Of a DNA stretch of 64,000 nucleotides, positions 26,178 to 34,999 are shown one piece after another. This DNA comes from Pseudodonghicola sp048268305. Its GTDB lineage: Bacteria > Pseudomonadota > Alphaproteobacteria > Rhodobacterales > Rhodobacteraceae. The position numbers and the translations under genes are program-made. Numbering within the stretch: the stretch's first letter is position 1; each line of letters opens with the position of its first letter. The DNA is taken from positions 186,001 to 250,000 of the forward strand of contig NZ_JBLWVT010000006.1 in assembly GCF_048268305.1 (NCBI RefSeq), in the 5' to 3' direction. The notes below the pieces were generated by a model. That model had not been told where the DNA came from. It did not search any database and worked only from the letters and a program-made list of their open reading frames with translations.

Positions 26178-27482
26178 TCAGCTCCGGATGCCGTAGCGGC
26201 TGATCTTGTCGTTCAGCGTGCGCCGCGCCATCCCCAGCGCCCTGGCGGCGCGTTCGGTATTGCCGCGGCAGCGTTCCAGCGTCAGCTGGATTTCCCGCGC
26301 CTCGAAGGCCGCAACGCGGTCGGCAAGGCTTTCCGGCGCGCCGACCGGGCCGGCGGCATCCTCGGGCATGTCGAGCCCGAGCGCGAAGCGTTCCGCCAGG
26401 GCCTTGAGTTCGCGCACGTTGCCGGGCCAGGCCCGGCGCAGCAGCCGCTGTTTCAGCGCATAGTCCAAGGGCGGCAGCGGTCGGCCATAGCGCGCCGCGG
26501 CCAGCCCCGCGTAATGGCTGAAAAGCAGCAGCACATCTTCGCCAAGCGCGCGCAGCGGCTCCACCGCGATCTCCGCCCCGGCAAGGCGATAGAACAGATC
26601 GGCGCGGAAACTGCCATCAAGCGTGAGCGAGCGCAGATCGGCCTTGGAGGTCGCCACGATCCGCAGATCGAGCGGGATCAGCCGGTTCTCGCCCAACCGC
26701 TCCACCGCGCGTTCCTGCAAGGCGCGCAACAGCTTGGGCTGGATCGCCGCCGGCATCGCCTCGACCTCATCCAGCAGCAATGTGCCGCCCGAGGCGGCCT
26801 CAAGCTTGCCGGGCTTGTCCTGAGCACCGGGAAAGGCGCCGGCGACATGGCCGAAAATCTCGATCTCGAACAGGCTTTCGGGCAGCGCCGCGCAATTGAC
26901 CGCGACGAAGGGCCCGGCGGCGCGGGCGCTGCCGGCATGCAGCGCGCGGGCCACCAACTCCTTGCCGGTGCCGGTCTCTCCGATGATGACGATATCCAGA
27001 TCGGTGGGCGCCAGGGCGTCGATCCGGGCATGCAGCGCGGTGATCGCGGCGGACTGGCCCAGAAGCCCACCCTCTGCCGCCCGGGTGATCTGATCTTGCA
27101 GGCGGCCGATCTCGGCCCGCGCGGCCCGCGCCCTCAGGCTGCGTTCGATCACCGTCAGCAGGTGCATTCCGTCATAGGGTTTCTCAAGGAAATCCTCGGC
27201 GCCGGCGCGCATCGCCTGCACCGCCTGCGCCAGATCGCCATGGCCCGAGATCATCACCACCGGGCAATCGGGATCGCGGTCGCGCACCGCCTCGAGCACC
27301 GCCTGCCCGTCCATTCCCGGCATGCGCAGATCGGTCAGCACCAGATCCGGCCGGCTGGTGGCGGCCAGCGCGGCGCGCCCCTCGGCGAAGCCCTCGGCGC
27401 GATAGCCGGCGGCCTCGATCAGATCGCAGAGCGCATGGCGGTGATCGCTGTCATCCTCGACCACATGGATCAGCGCGGTCAT
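26178..27482 (-). CDS. DctD-type sigma-54 response regulator
   Basis: A 434-residue response regulator. The receiver domain has phosphoacceptor Asp51 and Lys101. The AAA+ sigma-54-interaction domain has Walker A GETGTGKE (168-175) and Walker B LLLDEVEAMP. A C-terminal Fis-type helix (TERAARALGMARRTLNDK) completes it. The loop that contacts sigma-54, normally GAFTGA, reads GAFPGA (215-220). It overlaps the kinase gene by 4 bp and is the last gene of the TAXI-TRAP operon, whose expression it likely controls in response to the transported acid. Confidence 0.9.
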   Translation of the reverse strand: MTALIHVVEDDSDHRHALCDLIEAAGYRAEGFAEGRAALAATSRPDLVLTDLRMPGMDGQAVLEAVRDRDPDCPVVMISGHGDLAQAVQAMRAGAEDFLEKPYDGMHLLTVIERSLRARAARAEIGRLQDQITRAAEGGLLGQSAAITALHARIDALAPTDLDIVIIGETGTGKELVARALHAGSARAAGPFVAVNCAALPESLFEIEIFGHVAGAFPGAQDKPGKLEAASGGTLLLDEVEAMPAAIQPKLLRALQERAVERLGENRLIPLDLRIVATSKADLRSLTLDGSFRADLFYRLAGAEIAVEPLRALGEDVLLLFSHYAGLAAARYGRPLPPLDYALKQRLLRRAWPGNVRELKALAERFALGLDMPEDAAGPVGAPESLADRVAAFEAREIQLTLERCRGNTERAARALGMARRTLNDKISRYGIRS

Positions 27483-29272
27483 TCTGCGGCCTCTTTCGTC
27501 TCGGTCCCCTCGAACAGCGGCAGAACCACCGAGATCTCGGTCCCCTCGCCCGGGGTCGACCGGATGTCGAGCCGCCCGCCGAATTGCTGGACCACCTCGA
27601 AGCTGATCGCAAGACCAAGGCCCAGCCCCTCGCCGCCGATCTTGGTGGAAAAGAACGGCTCGGTCACCCGGGGCAGCACATCGGCGGGGATGCCGGGGCC
27701 ATTGTCGCGCACCGACAGGATCAGCTCATCAGCCTCTTGCCAGACCGCCAGCGTCACCTCGCCATGGCCGGGCTCTACCGCCTCGATGGCATTGTGCAGC
27801 AGGTTGACCAGCACCTGTTCCAGCCGGGCGTGACCGGCGCGCACCATCGGCGCGCCCTCGGGCGCCTCGAACCGGGGATGAATGCCCGCCGCATCGGCGC
27901 GCGGCTTGGTCAGCGCTAGAGCGGAGCGCGCCACCTCGACCACCGGCACCGGCGACAAGGGCGCCGCCTCGCGCCGCGAGAAGTTCTTGAGATGCTTGGT
28001 CATCCGCTGCATCCGCCGGATCAGCCCGCGCGCCGATTGCAGCCGTGCGGCGGTCTGTTCGGGCGCCCGCGACAGGCTGAATTCGGCCGCCGTCAAGGTC
28101 GCCTCCATCGCCGCCAGCGGTTGGCTCACCTCATGCACGATGGCGGCTGACATCCGGCCGAGCGCCGCCATCTTCTCGGATTGCACCAGCGTCGCCTGGG
28201 TGGCGCGCAGGTCGGCCTCGACCCGGGCGCGCGCCTCGATCTCGCGGCCAAGTTCGGCGGTGCGCTCGCGCACTTTGCGCTCCATCACCTCGGTCTGGCG
28301 CAGACGTAGCGCGATCAGCCGCTGACGATGCCGGCGCAGATCGGCAAGCCCGAGGCCCAGCAACCCGGCCAGCAGCGCCAGCGCCATGGTCGCGCCCCCC
28401 GCCGCGCGCGCCGGCCAAAGCGGCACCGCCGCCAGCAGGCGCCAGCCCTGTTCGAACGGCGGGCTGCGCAGGGTGGCGGCCCTGCCCTGCCCCTCGATCA
28501 TCAGCACGGTGCCCGAGGTCAGCAGCGGCGTGGCGCGTTCCAGTTCCGAGCTGTCATAGAGCCGCGAGGTCCCGAGCCGCGCCCGCACCGGCGCGCTGAG
28601 CGGCATCAACGGGCGATAGCGCCAGCGCGGGATCGACGACATGAAGATCACGTCGTCCTTGTCGGTGACGGCGATCCGCTGCCCGGTCTCGGCCCAGGCC
28701 TGTTCCAGCGGCCGCAGGTCGATCTTGACCACCATCACCCCGCGCACCCCCAGCCCCGGATCGTCGACCCGGGTCGCGATGAAATAGCCGGGCTCGCCGG
28801 TGGTCACGCCGATGGCATAGACCGCACCGCTGCCGGTGGCGCGGGCATCGGTGAAATAGGGGCGAAAGCTGTAATCATGGCCGACATAGCTGTCGATATC
28901 GGTCCAGTTCGACGAGGCCAGCGTGACCCCTTCCGTGTTCAGCAGATAAAGCTGTTCGGCCCCGGTCTGGGCAACGATCCGTTCGAGATAGCGGTTGGCG
29001 GCGTCGATCGCCGCCGGGTCGCCCGGACGGGCCAGCGCCGCATGGATGCGGGCATCCTCGCCGGTGACGCGTGGCAGATAGCGGAAGCGGTCGATCTCGG
29101 TCTGGATCGCGCGGTGGCTGACCAGCAGCGTCTGCTCCAGCCCCTGGCGCAGTTGCGACATCGCCACCTGCCAGGCGAGCGCCCCGCAGAGCAGCGCGCC
29201 GATGGTGACCAGCACCAGCCGCAACCGCCAGGCCGTGCCGATGCGGCGCAGGAGGGCGCGGCGGCTGGCCAT
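27479..29272 (-). CDS. DctB-type sensor histidine kinase
   Basis: A 597-residue membrane kinase. One N-terminal helix and a second helix near residue 300 bracket a periplasmic double-PAS/Cache sensor (YLERIVAQTGAEQLYLLN, SSNWTDIDSYVGHDYSFRPYF). A coiled coil, the H-box (SAAIVHEVSQPLAAM) and an HATPase domain (N-box NLLHNAIEAV, G-boxes DNGPGIPADV and GEGLGLGLAI) follow. The layout matches DctB C4-dicarboxylate sensors. ATG 29272 lies 4 bp after the DUF1850 stop. Confidence 0.9.
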   Translation of the reverse strand: MASRRALLRRIGTAWRLRLVLVTIGALLCGALAWQVAMSQLRQGLEQTLLVSHRAIQTEIDRFRYLPRVTGEDARIHAALARPGDPAAIDAANRYLERIVAQTGAEQLYLLNTEGVTLASSNWTDIDSYVGHDYSFRPYFTDARATGSGAVYAIGVTTGEPGYFIATRVDDPGLGVRGVMVVKIDLRPLEQAWAETGQRIAVTDKDDVIFMSSIPRWRYRPLMPLSAPVRARLGTSRLYDSSELERATPLLTSGTVLMIEGQGRAATLRSPPFEQGWRLLAAVPLWPARAAGGATMALALLAGLLGLGLADLRRHRQRLIALRLRQTEVMERKVRERTAELGREIEARARVEADLRATQATLVQSEKMAALGRMSAAIVHEVSQPLAAMEATLTAAEFSLSRAPEQTAARLQSARGLIRRMQRMTKHLKNFSRREAAPLSPVPVVEVARSALALTKPRADAAGIHPRFEAPEGAPMVRAGHARLEQVLVNLLHNAIEAVEPGHGEVTLAVWQEADELILSVRDNGPGIPADVLPRVTEPFFSTKIGGEGLGLGLAISFEVVQQFGGRLDIRSTPGEGTEISVVLPLFEGTETKEAAE

Positions 29273-29276
29273 TGTC

Positions 29277-29648
29277 TCAGCCCGCCTCGGCGCAGGGCGC
29301 CACGGTGACCGGCTGGCCCGAGGCGGCGCCGATCTGGACACAATCGGCGGCGCAGAGCATCCAGGCCGAGGGTGTCTGCCCCGAGGCGGCCAGGATCAGC
29401 GAGGGCACCGGCGGCAGTTCCGGGGCCCAGACCCACCAGCCATCCTGAAAATGGCCACCGGGGCCGGGCTCCATCCCCGCCCCCGATCCCTTGACCGCCG
29501 CTTCGACCAGATGCAGGCGGTGATCCTGCGTGATCTCCCAGGTCTCGCGCCAGGCCTGGCGTTCGACCGAATGGGTCCATTCCAGGGTGAACTGCCCGCT
29601 GCCGGAGAGGGCGAGCATCGTCGCCCCCGCCATCAGGCAGCCGGTCAT
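29277..29648 (-). CDS. DUF1850 protein, TRAP-associated
   Basis: A 123-residue secreted or membrane-anchored small protein with a hydrophobic N-terminus. Its conserved core is LEWTHSVERQAWRETWEI, which defines DUF1850. The domain is regularly found beside TAXI-type TRAP transporters; its role is unknown. The ATG overlaps the TRAP permease stop (ATGA), and a gap of 4 bp leads to the kinase gene. Confidence 0.85.
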   Translation of the reverse strand: MTGCLMAGATMLALSGSGQFTLEWTHSVERQAWRETWEITQDHRLHLVEAAVKGSGAGMEPGPGGHFQDGWWVWAPELPPVPSLILAASGQTPSAWMLCAADCVQIGAASGQPVTVAPCAEAG

Positions 29649-31741
29649 GCCGACACCGCGCCCCGGCGGCGCCACAGCAGCAGGCCGAACAGAAGGGTCA
29701 GTCCAAAGCCGATCTCATCGGTGATCGGCAGGGCGGCAACCAGCGAGAAGGCGGCGACGACGGCGATGCCACGTTCCCAGATCGCCAGCGGGCGGCCGAG
29801 CCAGCCGATCACGCAGGAGCCCCAGAGCGCCAGCGCCAACAGCGCCTTGAAGATGATATAGGCCACCGCCGGCCAATAGCCGATGGTTGCGGCCAGGGTG
29901 CCGCCATCCTGCAGCATCAGCGCCGGCGTATAGACCGCCATGAAGGGCACCACGAAACCGGCGGCAGCGACCTTGATCGCCTCGAAGCTGATCTTCAGCC
30001 CGCTTTCCTTGGCGATCGGCGCCGCGGCGAAGCAGGCCAGCGCCACCGGCGGCGTCAGATCGGCGAGGATGCCGAAGTAGAAGACGAACATGTGGCTGAC
30101 GATCAGCGGCACCCCCAGCGCCAGCAGCGCCGGCCCGGCGATCGAGGAGGTGATGATATAGTTCGGGATCGTCGGGATCCCCATGCCGAGGATGATACAG
30201 GTGATCATCGTCAGCACCAGCGACAGGAACAGGCTGTCCTGCCCGACCGAGACGATGAACTGGCCAAAGGTATTGGCCGCCCCGGTCAGGGTCATCACCC
30301 CGATGATCACGCCGACAAGCGCACAGGCGATCCCCACGGGCAGCGCCGTCTTGGCGCCCTCGGCCAGGCTGTCGCGGCAGACCCCCAGGGTCTCGCGCCC
30401 GCCCTTGAACAGGACCGAGGCGAGGATCAGCGCCGCCAGGACCAGAAGCAGGGCATTGATGCCGAACTTGAAGAAGGCCGAGGCACAGAGCCCGAGGAAG
30501 ATCCAGAAGATCACCCGCACGGTCATCGACGACATCCCCATGGCGATCGAGGCGCCGAGGATCAGCATGCCGGTCAGGGCCAACCCGATGGTCCCGGCGA
30601 AGAGCGGCGTATAGCCCGAGAACAGCAGCCAGACCAGCACCGCGAGCGGCAGGATCAGATACCAGCCCTCCTTCAGCGCCTTGCGGGCCGAGGGCAGCTC
30701 GTCCGCGGCAAGCCCGCGCAGATCGCGCTTGCCGGCCTCGAGATGGACCATCCAGAAGGCGCCGGCGAAATAGAGGATCGCGGGCACCAGCGCCGCCTTG
30801 ACGACCTCGACATATTGCACGCCGAGCGTCTCGGCCATGATGAAGGCCACCGCGCCCATCACCGGCGGCATGATCTGCCCGCCCATCGACGAGGTCGCCT
30901 CGACCCCGCCGGCGAAGGCCGCCCGATAGCCGAACCGCTTCATCAGCGGGATGGTGAACTGGCCGGTGGTGACGACGTTGGCGACGCCCGAGCCCGAAAT
31001 GGTGCCCATCAACCCGGAGGAGAGCACCGAAACCTTGGCGGCCCCGCCCATCCGGTGACCGACCAGCCCCAGAGCCACATCGGTGAAGAGCTTGATCATC
31101 CCGGCCTTTTCCAGGAACGAGCCGAACAGGATGAAGAGAAAGATGTAAGTGGCCGAGACATAAACAGGAATGCCATAGATGCCTTCGGTGCCATAGGCGA
31201 TCTGCTCGACCACCTGCTCGAAGGCATAGCCACGGTGATTGAAGGGCGACGGCAGGTACTGACCGAACAGTGCATAGGCCAGGAAGAACCCGCAGATGAT
31301 CGGCAGCGCCGGCCCCATCAGGATCCAGGCGGCGACGAAGACCCCGACGACGGCGACGCAGCCGACGATCAGGTCCAGGGTGTTCGGATCACCGGCGCGG
31401 AACAGCAGCGGCGTGTATTCGATCCACTGATAGGCGGCAACGGCCACCCCGGCGAGGGCGAAGAGCCAGCACAGCGCCTTGGCCAGCGGGCCAAAGCCGC
31501 GCCCCAGCGCCAGCAGCGGAAAGCCAAGCGCCATCAGAAAGGCGACATGGACCGCGCGCATCACCTGGCTGGGCAGGTCGATGACATGGGCGGCAATCGA
31601 GATCTGATAGACCGAGAAGGCCACCGCCAGCCAAAACAGGAACCGGCCGACCAGCGAATTGGGAAAGCTGTCGGCGAGCGGATCGTGGATCTCGTTCGAT
31701 TCCTCGGCGCGCGAATTGGCCGAAGGCGTGGATGCTGTCAT
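29645..31741 (-). CDS. TRAP transporter fused permease (4TM/12TM fusion)
   Basis: A 698-residue inner-membrane protein that joins the small DctQ-like (about residues 25-200) and large DctM-like domains of a TRAP transporter, the form that pairs with TAXI binding proteins. Hydrophobic helices occur throughout. DctM hallmarks are SGLMGTISGSGVANVVTTGQFTIPLM (split around residue 255) and GMGIPTIPNYIITSSIAGPAL. Uptake is driven by an ion gradient. The substrate is not readable; the DctB/D pair suggests an organic acid. Confidence 0.92.
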   Translation of the reverse strand: MTASTPSANSRAEESNEIHDPLADSFPNSLVGRFLFWLAVAFSVYQISIAAHVIDLPSQVMRAVHVAFLMALGFPLLALGRGFGPLAKALCWLFALAGVAVAAYQWIEYTPLLFRAGDPNTLDLIVGCVAVVGVFVAAWILMGPALPIICGFFLAYALFGQYLPSPFNHRGYAFEQVVEQIAYGTEGIYGIPVYVSATYIFLFILFGSFLEKAGMIKLFTDVALGLVGHRMGGAAKVSVLSSGLMGTISGSGVANVVTTGQFTIPLMKRFGYRAAFAGGVEATSSMGGQIMPPVMGAVAFIMAETLGVQYVEVVKAALVPAILYFAGAFWMVHLEAGKRDLRGLAADELPSARKALKEGWYLILPLAVLVWLLFSGYTPLFAGTIGLALTGMLILGASIAMGMSSMTVRVIFWIFLGLCASAFFKFGINALLLVLAALILASVLFKGGRETLGVCRDSLAEGAKTALPVGIACALVGVIIGVMTLTGAANTFGQFIVSVGQDSLFLSLVLTMITCIILGMGIPTIPNYIITSSIAGPALLALGVPLIVSHMFVFYFGILADLTPPVALACFAAAPIAKESGLKISFEAIKVAAAGFVVPFMAVYTPALMLQDGGTLAATIGYWPAVAYIIFKALLALALWGSCVIGWLGRPLAIWERGIAVVAAFSLVAALPITDEIGFGLTLLFGLLLWRRRGAVSA

Positions 31742-31760
31742 GGAGTCCTCCCGTAGAGAC

Positions 31761-31801
31761 GACGGCCCGGACCAGCCGAGCCGTCTTTGGGCAAGCTGCC
31801 C
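31761..31801 (-). terminator. Two stem-loops between TAXI binding protein and TRAP permease
   Basis: GACGGC/GCCGTC (31761-31766 with 31780-31785) and GGGCA/TGCCC (31789-31793 with 31797-31801) form adjacent hairpins in the short gap after the binding-protein gene. They probably stabilise its mRNA or reduce read-through. Confidence 0.45.
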
Positions 31802-31807
31802 GGGGCC

Positions 31808-32755
31808 TTACATCAGGCCCTTTTCCTTATAGTATTTCACCGCGCCCGGATGCAGCGGGATCGGAGAGTTCTTCACCGCATTGGCGATGTCGATGGCGCC
31901 GGCGGCGGCATGGGCGGCCTTCATCTGGTCCAGATGCTCGAACAGCAGCTTGGTCATCTGATAGGCCAGCTCGTCCGACACGTCCGAGCTGGTCACCAGG
32001 ATATTGGTGATGGTCAGCGTCGGGACATCGGCGTCCTGCCCGGGATAGGTGCCGGCGGGGATCACCCCGGCCGCATAGGGCGCGCCCAGTTTCTCGGCCA
32101 CTTCGGCGGGGACAGACACAAAGGTCACATCCTGGGTCGAGGCCAGATCCTTCAGCGCCGCCGAGCCGAGGCCCGAGCTTTGCAGCGTCGCGTCAAGCTG
32201 GCGGTTTTTCATCAGCTCGACGGATTCGGCGAAGGGCAGGAATTCGACCTTGCCGAGATCGTCATAGGACATCCCCAGCGCGCCGAGGATCTTGTGCGCG
32301 TTGACCTCGGTGCCGGATTTGGCGGCGCCGACCGAGACGGACTTGCCCTTCAGATCGGCGACGGTCTTGGCACCGGAAGCGGCCGAGGCGGCGATCTGGA
32401 TATAGTTCGGATAGATGGCGGCAATGGCGCGCAGCTTGGTCAGCGGCTTGGTGAAACCGACATCGGCGTTGCCTTCATAGGCGTCCTTGACGGAGTCCCC
32501 CAGCGCAAAGCCGATCTCGCCGCGGCCCTGCTGCAGCAGGTTCAGGTTCTCGACCGAAGCCTTGGTGGATTGCACCTGGGCGCGGGAATCCGGGATGTTC
32601 TGCCCATAGATATCGGCCAGGGCAACGCCGAGCGGATAATAGACGCCCGAGGTGCCGCCGGTCAGAACGTTGATGAATTCGGTGGCCATGGCGGCCGGAG
32701 CGGACAGCGCGATGCCGCCGGCGATGAGGGCGCCGAGCCCAAAGGATCTGATCAT
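31808..32755 (-). CDS. TAXI-family TRAP transporter substrate-binding protein
   Basis: A 315-residue periplasmic receptor. A signal peptide (about 1-24, AMA-TE) is followed by the TAXI hallmark NVLTGGTSGVYYPLG near the N-terminus, then QSTKASVENLNLLQQG and a mature SBP fold. GGAGG precedes ATG 32755 by 6 bp, which rules out the upstream in-frame start. It is the first gene of the five-gene operon and delivers ligand to the fused TRAP permease. Confidence 0.93.
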   Translation of the reverse strand: MIRSFGLGALIAGGIALSAPAAMATEFINVLTGGTSGVYYPLGVALADIYGQNIPDSRAQVQSTKASVENLNLLQQGRGEIGFALGDSVKDAYEGNADVGFTKPLTKLRAIAAIYPNYIQIAASAASGAKTVADLKGKSVSVGAAKSGTEVNAHKILGALGMSYDDLGKVEFLPFAESVELMKNRQLDATLQSSGLGSAALKDLASTQDVTFVSVPAEVAEKLGAPYAAGVIPAGTYPGQDADVPTLTITNILVTSSDVSDELAYQMTKLLFEHLDQMKAAHAAAGAIDIANAVKNSPIPLHPGAVKYYKEKGLM

Positions 32756-32953
32756 GATGTTCCTCCCAAAACGAGCGCGCCTGTGGCACGCGGTGGGAAC
32801 AACCTTGATTAAGGAACCCTCGCCATACAACCCTGTCGGGGCGACCGCCGCGAAATTTTCCACGCGAGGTTTCGCCCCGCCCCTGGCAGAAATCCGCCAT
32901 TCCCCGCCCGCCGGGAGAAGACAGGACCGCCGCCGACCGCGGCGGTCCCGGGC

Positions 32954-33928
32954 TCAGCCCAGTCCGACGATCCGGGTGACGATCGCATCGTGATCGGACA
33001 GTGGCCGGCCGGCCTCATCCAGCGACGGGCGGATCTCGGTCTCGCTCAGCCGCAGACCACGCGCCAGGAACCAGTCGAGCTTCATCGCCCGTTCGGGCCA
33101 GCGGGTGATCAGGCTGGGCCGCGTGGTCGGCTGATCGTCCGGGCCACCATGCACGGTGAAGCCGGCGGCGCGGGCCACGTCGAACAGCCCCTCCGCCCGC
33201 CAGACGCCATCGTTATGGTTGCCGGTGTTCAGATCGCCGCCGATCAGCACCGGCAGGCCGGGAAACGCCGCGTCAATCGTGGCGATCAGCCCCGTCACCT
33301 GCCTTTCCCGATGGGCCGGACCACAGGCGCTTTCCAGATGGGTCGAGACGGCGAGAAACGGGCCGGCCTCGGTCTCGACCGTGGCGCCGATCGCGATCCG
33401 TTCGCCCAGACGCGGCTGTTCGGCATCCGAGAACCACTGCCGTTCGCCCCACAGACGCAGCGCGAAGGGGGCGCGCAAGGCGGTCTTCGCCATCAGCCCG
33501 TTGCCGTGATAGCCGAGCGCGTTGTGATCGTCGTCGCAGAACTGATGTTCGATCGGCGAGCCGAGGCCGAGTTCGAGAAACTCCACCGCATAGGCATAGG
33601 ACATGTCCAGACCGTCGGCCATGTCGCGGGTGGTGTTGCGCTGCTTGGTGCGCGCCATGCCATTGTCCATCTCGGACACCAGGATCACGTCGCAGTCGCG
33701 CATCTTCGCCGCCGCCTCGGGGAAGAGACAACGTTCAAGGTTCCAGGCCCCGACCGTGACCGGCAGGGGCAAGGGCGCCGTGCCGCCTGCCCCGCCGATC
33801 TCGATCAGGTTCATGCCGGCAACCCGCGCCATATGGGCGTCATGCACCGCGATCTCGCGCGGCAGATCGCGGATCGCCAGATCATCGGCGCCCGGCACCG
33901 GCAGCGCCGGGGTGGTGTCGCGGATCAT
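32954..33928 (-). CDS. Endonuclease/exonuclease/phosphatase-family hydrolase in the ugp operon
   Basis: A 324-residue EEP-superfamily enzyme. Active-site motifs are AWNLERC (Asn), SEMDNGM (metal Glu), STHLES (His), GGDLNTGNH (Asp, Asn) and LSDHDAI (Asp-His pair), all intact. The superfamily includes phospholipid phosphodiesterases, sphingomyelinases and nucleases. There is no signal peptide. Its start overlaps the ugpC stop by 4 bp, so it is the last gene of ugpBAEC, the place of ugpQ (glycerophosphodiester phosphodiesterase) in E. coli. A cytoplasmic phosphodiester hydrolase role is therefore inferred. Confidence 0.82.
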   Translation of the reverse strand: MIRDTTPALPVPGADDLAIRDLPREIAVHDAHMARVAGMNLIEIGGAGGTAPLPLPVTVGAWNLERCLFPEAAAKMRDCDVILVSEMDNGMARTKQRNTTRDMADGLDMSYAYAVEFLELGLGSPIEHQFCDDDHNALGYHGNGLMAKTALRAPFALRLWGERQWFSDAEQPRLGERIAIGATVETEAGPFLAVSTHLESACGPAHRERQVTGLIATIDAAFPGLPVLIGGDLNTGNHNDGVWRAEGLFDVARAAGFTVHGGPDDQPTTRPSLITRWPERAMKLDWFLARGLRLSETEIRPSLDEAGRPLSDHDAIVTRIVGLG

Positions 33929-34998
33929 TGCGCGAATTCCGCCGCCACGCGGCCGCGCGCCTCGATCCGCCGGCCGGTCACCGCGTCGAACAGATGCAGC
34001 CGGGCCGGATCGGGCGCGACATGGATCAGATCGCCCGGCGCCTCCGCCCCCTGGTCGACCACGGCGAGCGCCTGGTCGCCGACCATGCCGTGCAGCACAC
34101 GGTGCGCGCCCAGCTCCTCGACATATTCCACCCGCATCGGCATGCCGCCACGGGCGACCAGGCGCAGATCCTCGGCCCGGAGCCCCAGCGTCACCGGGCC
34201 CGCCGCATGATCGACCTCGGCCAGCGCATGTCCCTCCAGCATCAGCCGGCGACCTTCGACACGGGCGTCCATGAGGCTCATCGCCGGGGAGCCGATGAAG
34301 GCCGCCACGAAGGTCGAGGCCGGCTTGCGGTACACCTCGAGCGGCGCGCCGATCTGTTCGACCCGGCCGCCGTTCAGCACCACCAGCCGATCGGCCAGCG
34401 TCATCGCCTCGAGCTGGTCGTGGGTCACGTAGAGCGAGGTGGTGCCAAGCCGCCGCTGCAGCTTGCGGATCTCCATCCGCATCGACACCCGCAGCTTGGC
34501 GTCGAGGTTCGACAGCGGTTCATCGAACAGGAAAGCCGCCGGCTGACGCACGATGGCGCGGCCCATGGCGACCCGCTGCCGCTGCCCGCCCGAAAGCGCC
34601 CGCGGCTTGCGGTCAAGGTATTGGCCCAGTTCCAGCATCCGCGCCGCCTCGGCCACGCGGCTCTCGATCTCGGCCTTGGGGGTGCGGCGGTTCTTCAGCC
34701 CATAGGCCATGTTGTCGCGCACCGTCATATGCGGATAGAGCGCATAGTTCTGGAACACCATGGCGATATCACGTTCCGCCGGATCGAGCTGGTTGACCAG
34801 CCGCGAGCCGATGTGGATTTCGCCATCGGTCACCGTCTCGAGCCCCGCGACCATGCGCAGCAGGGTGGACTTGCCACAGCCCGACGGCCCCACCAGCACG
34901 ATGAATTCGCCGTCGGCGATCTGGATATCGACGTCCGCCACCGCCTTGACGCCGCCGGAATAGGTCTTGCCGACCGCTTTGAGAGTAAGCTCTGCCAT
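33925..34998 (-). CDS. ugpC: Glycerol-3-phosphate-type ABC transporter ATP-binding protein
   Basis: A 357-residue MalK/UgpC-type ATPase. Walker A is GPSGCGKST, the signature is LSGGQRQRVAMGRAI, Walker B is AFLFDEPLSNLDAKLR and the switch is YVTHDQLEAMT. A C-terminal OB-fold TOBE domain follows (about 240-357). It is separated by 1 bp from ugpE and overlaps the EEP gene. Such ATPases can be shared by several sugar importers. Confidence 0.9.
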   Translation of the reverse strand: MAELTLKAVGKTYSGGVKAVADVDIQIADGEFIVLVGPSGCGKSTLLRMVAGLETVTDGEIHIGSRLVNQLDPAERDIAMVFQNYALYPHMTVRDNMAYGLKNRRTPKAEIESRVAEAARMLELGQYLDRKPRALSGGQRQRVAMGRAIVRQPAAFLFDEPLSNLDAKLRVSMRMEIRKLQRRLGTTSLYVTHDQLEAMTLADRLVVLNGGRVEQIGAPLEVYRKPASTFVAAFIGSPAMSLMDARVEGRRLMLEGHALAEVDHAAGPVTLGLRAEDLRLVARGGMPMRVEYVEELGAHRVLHGMVGDQALAVVDQGAEAPGDLIHVAPDPARLHLFDAVTGRRIEARGRVAAEFAQ

Positions 34999-34999
34999 G

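Noticed and set aside
25269..27833. An 854-codon open plus-strand frame
   Set aside because: It lies over the regulator gene in another frame and antisense to the response regulator and kinase; composition is Arg/Ala/Gly-rich without domains.
30092..31756. A 554-codon plus-strand frame
   Set aside because: It is antisense to the fused TRAP permease and extremely rich in Asp, Arg, Gln and His, as expected for the complement of membrane-protein codons at high GC.
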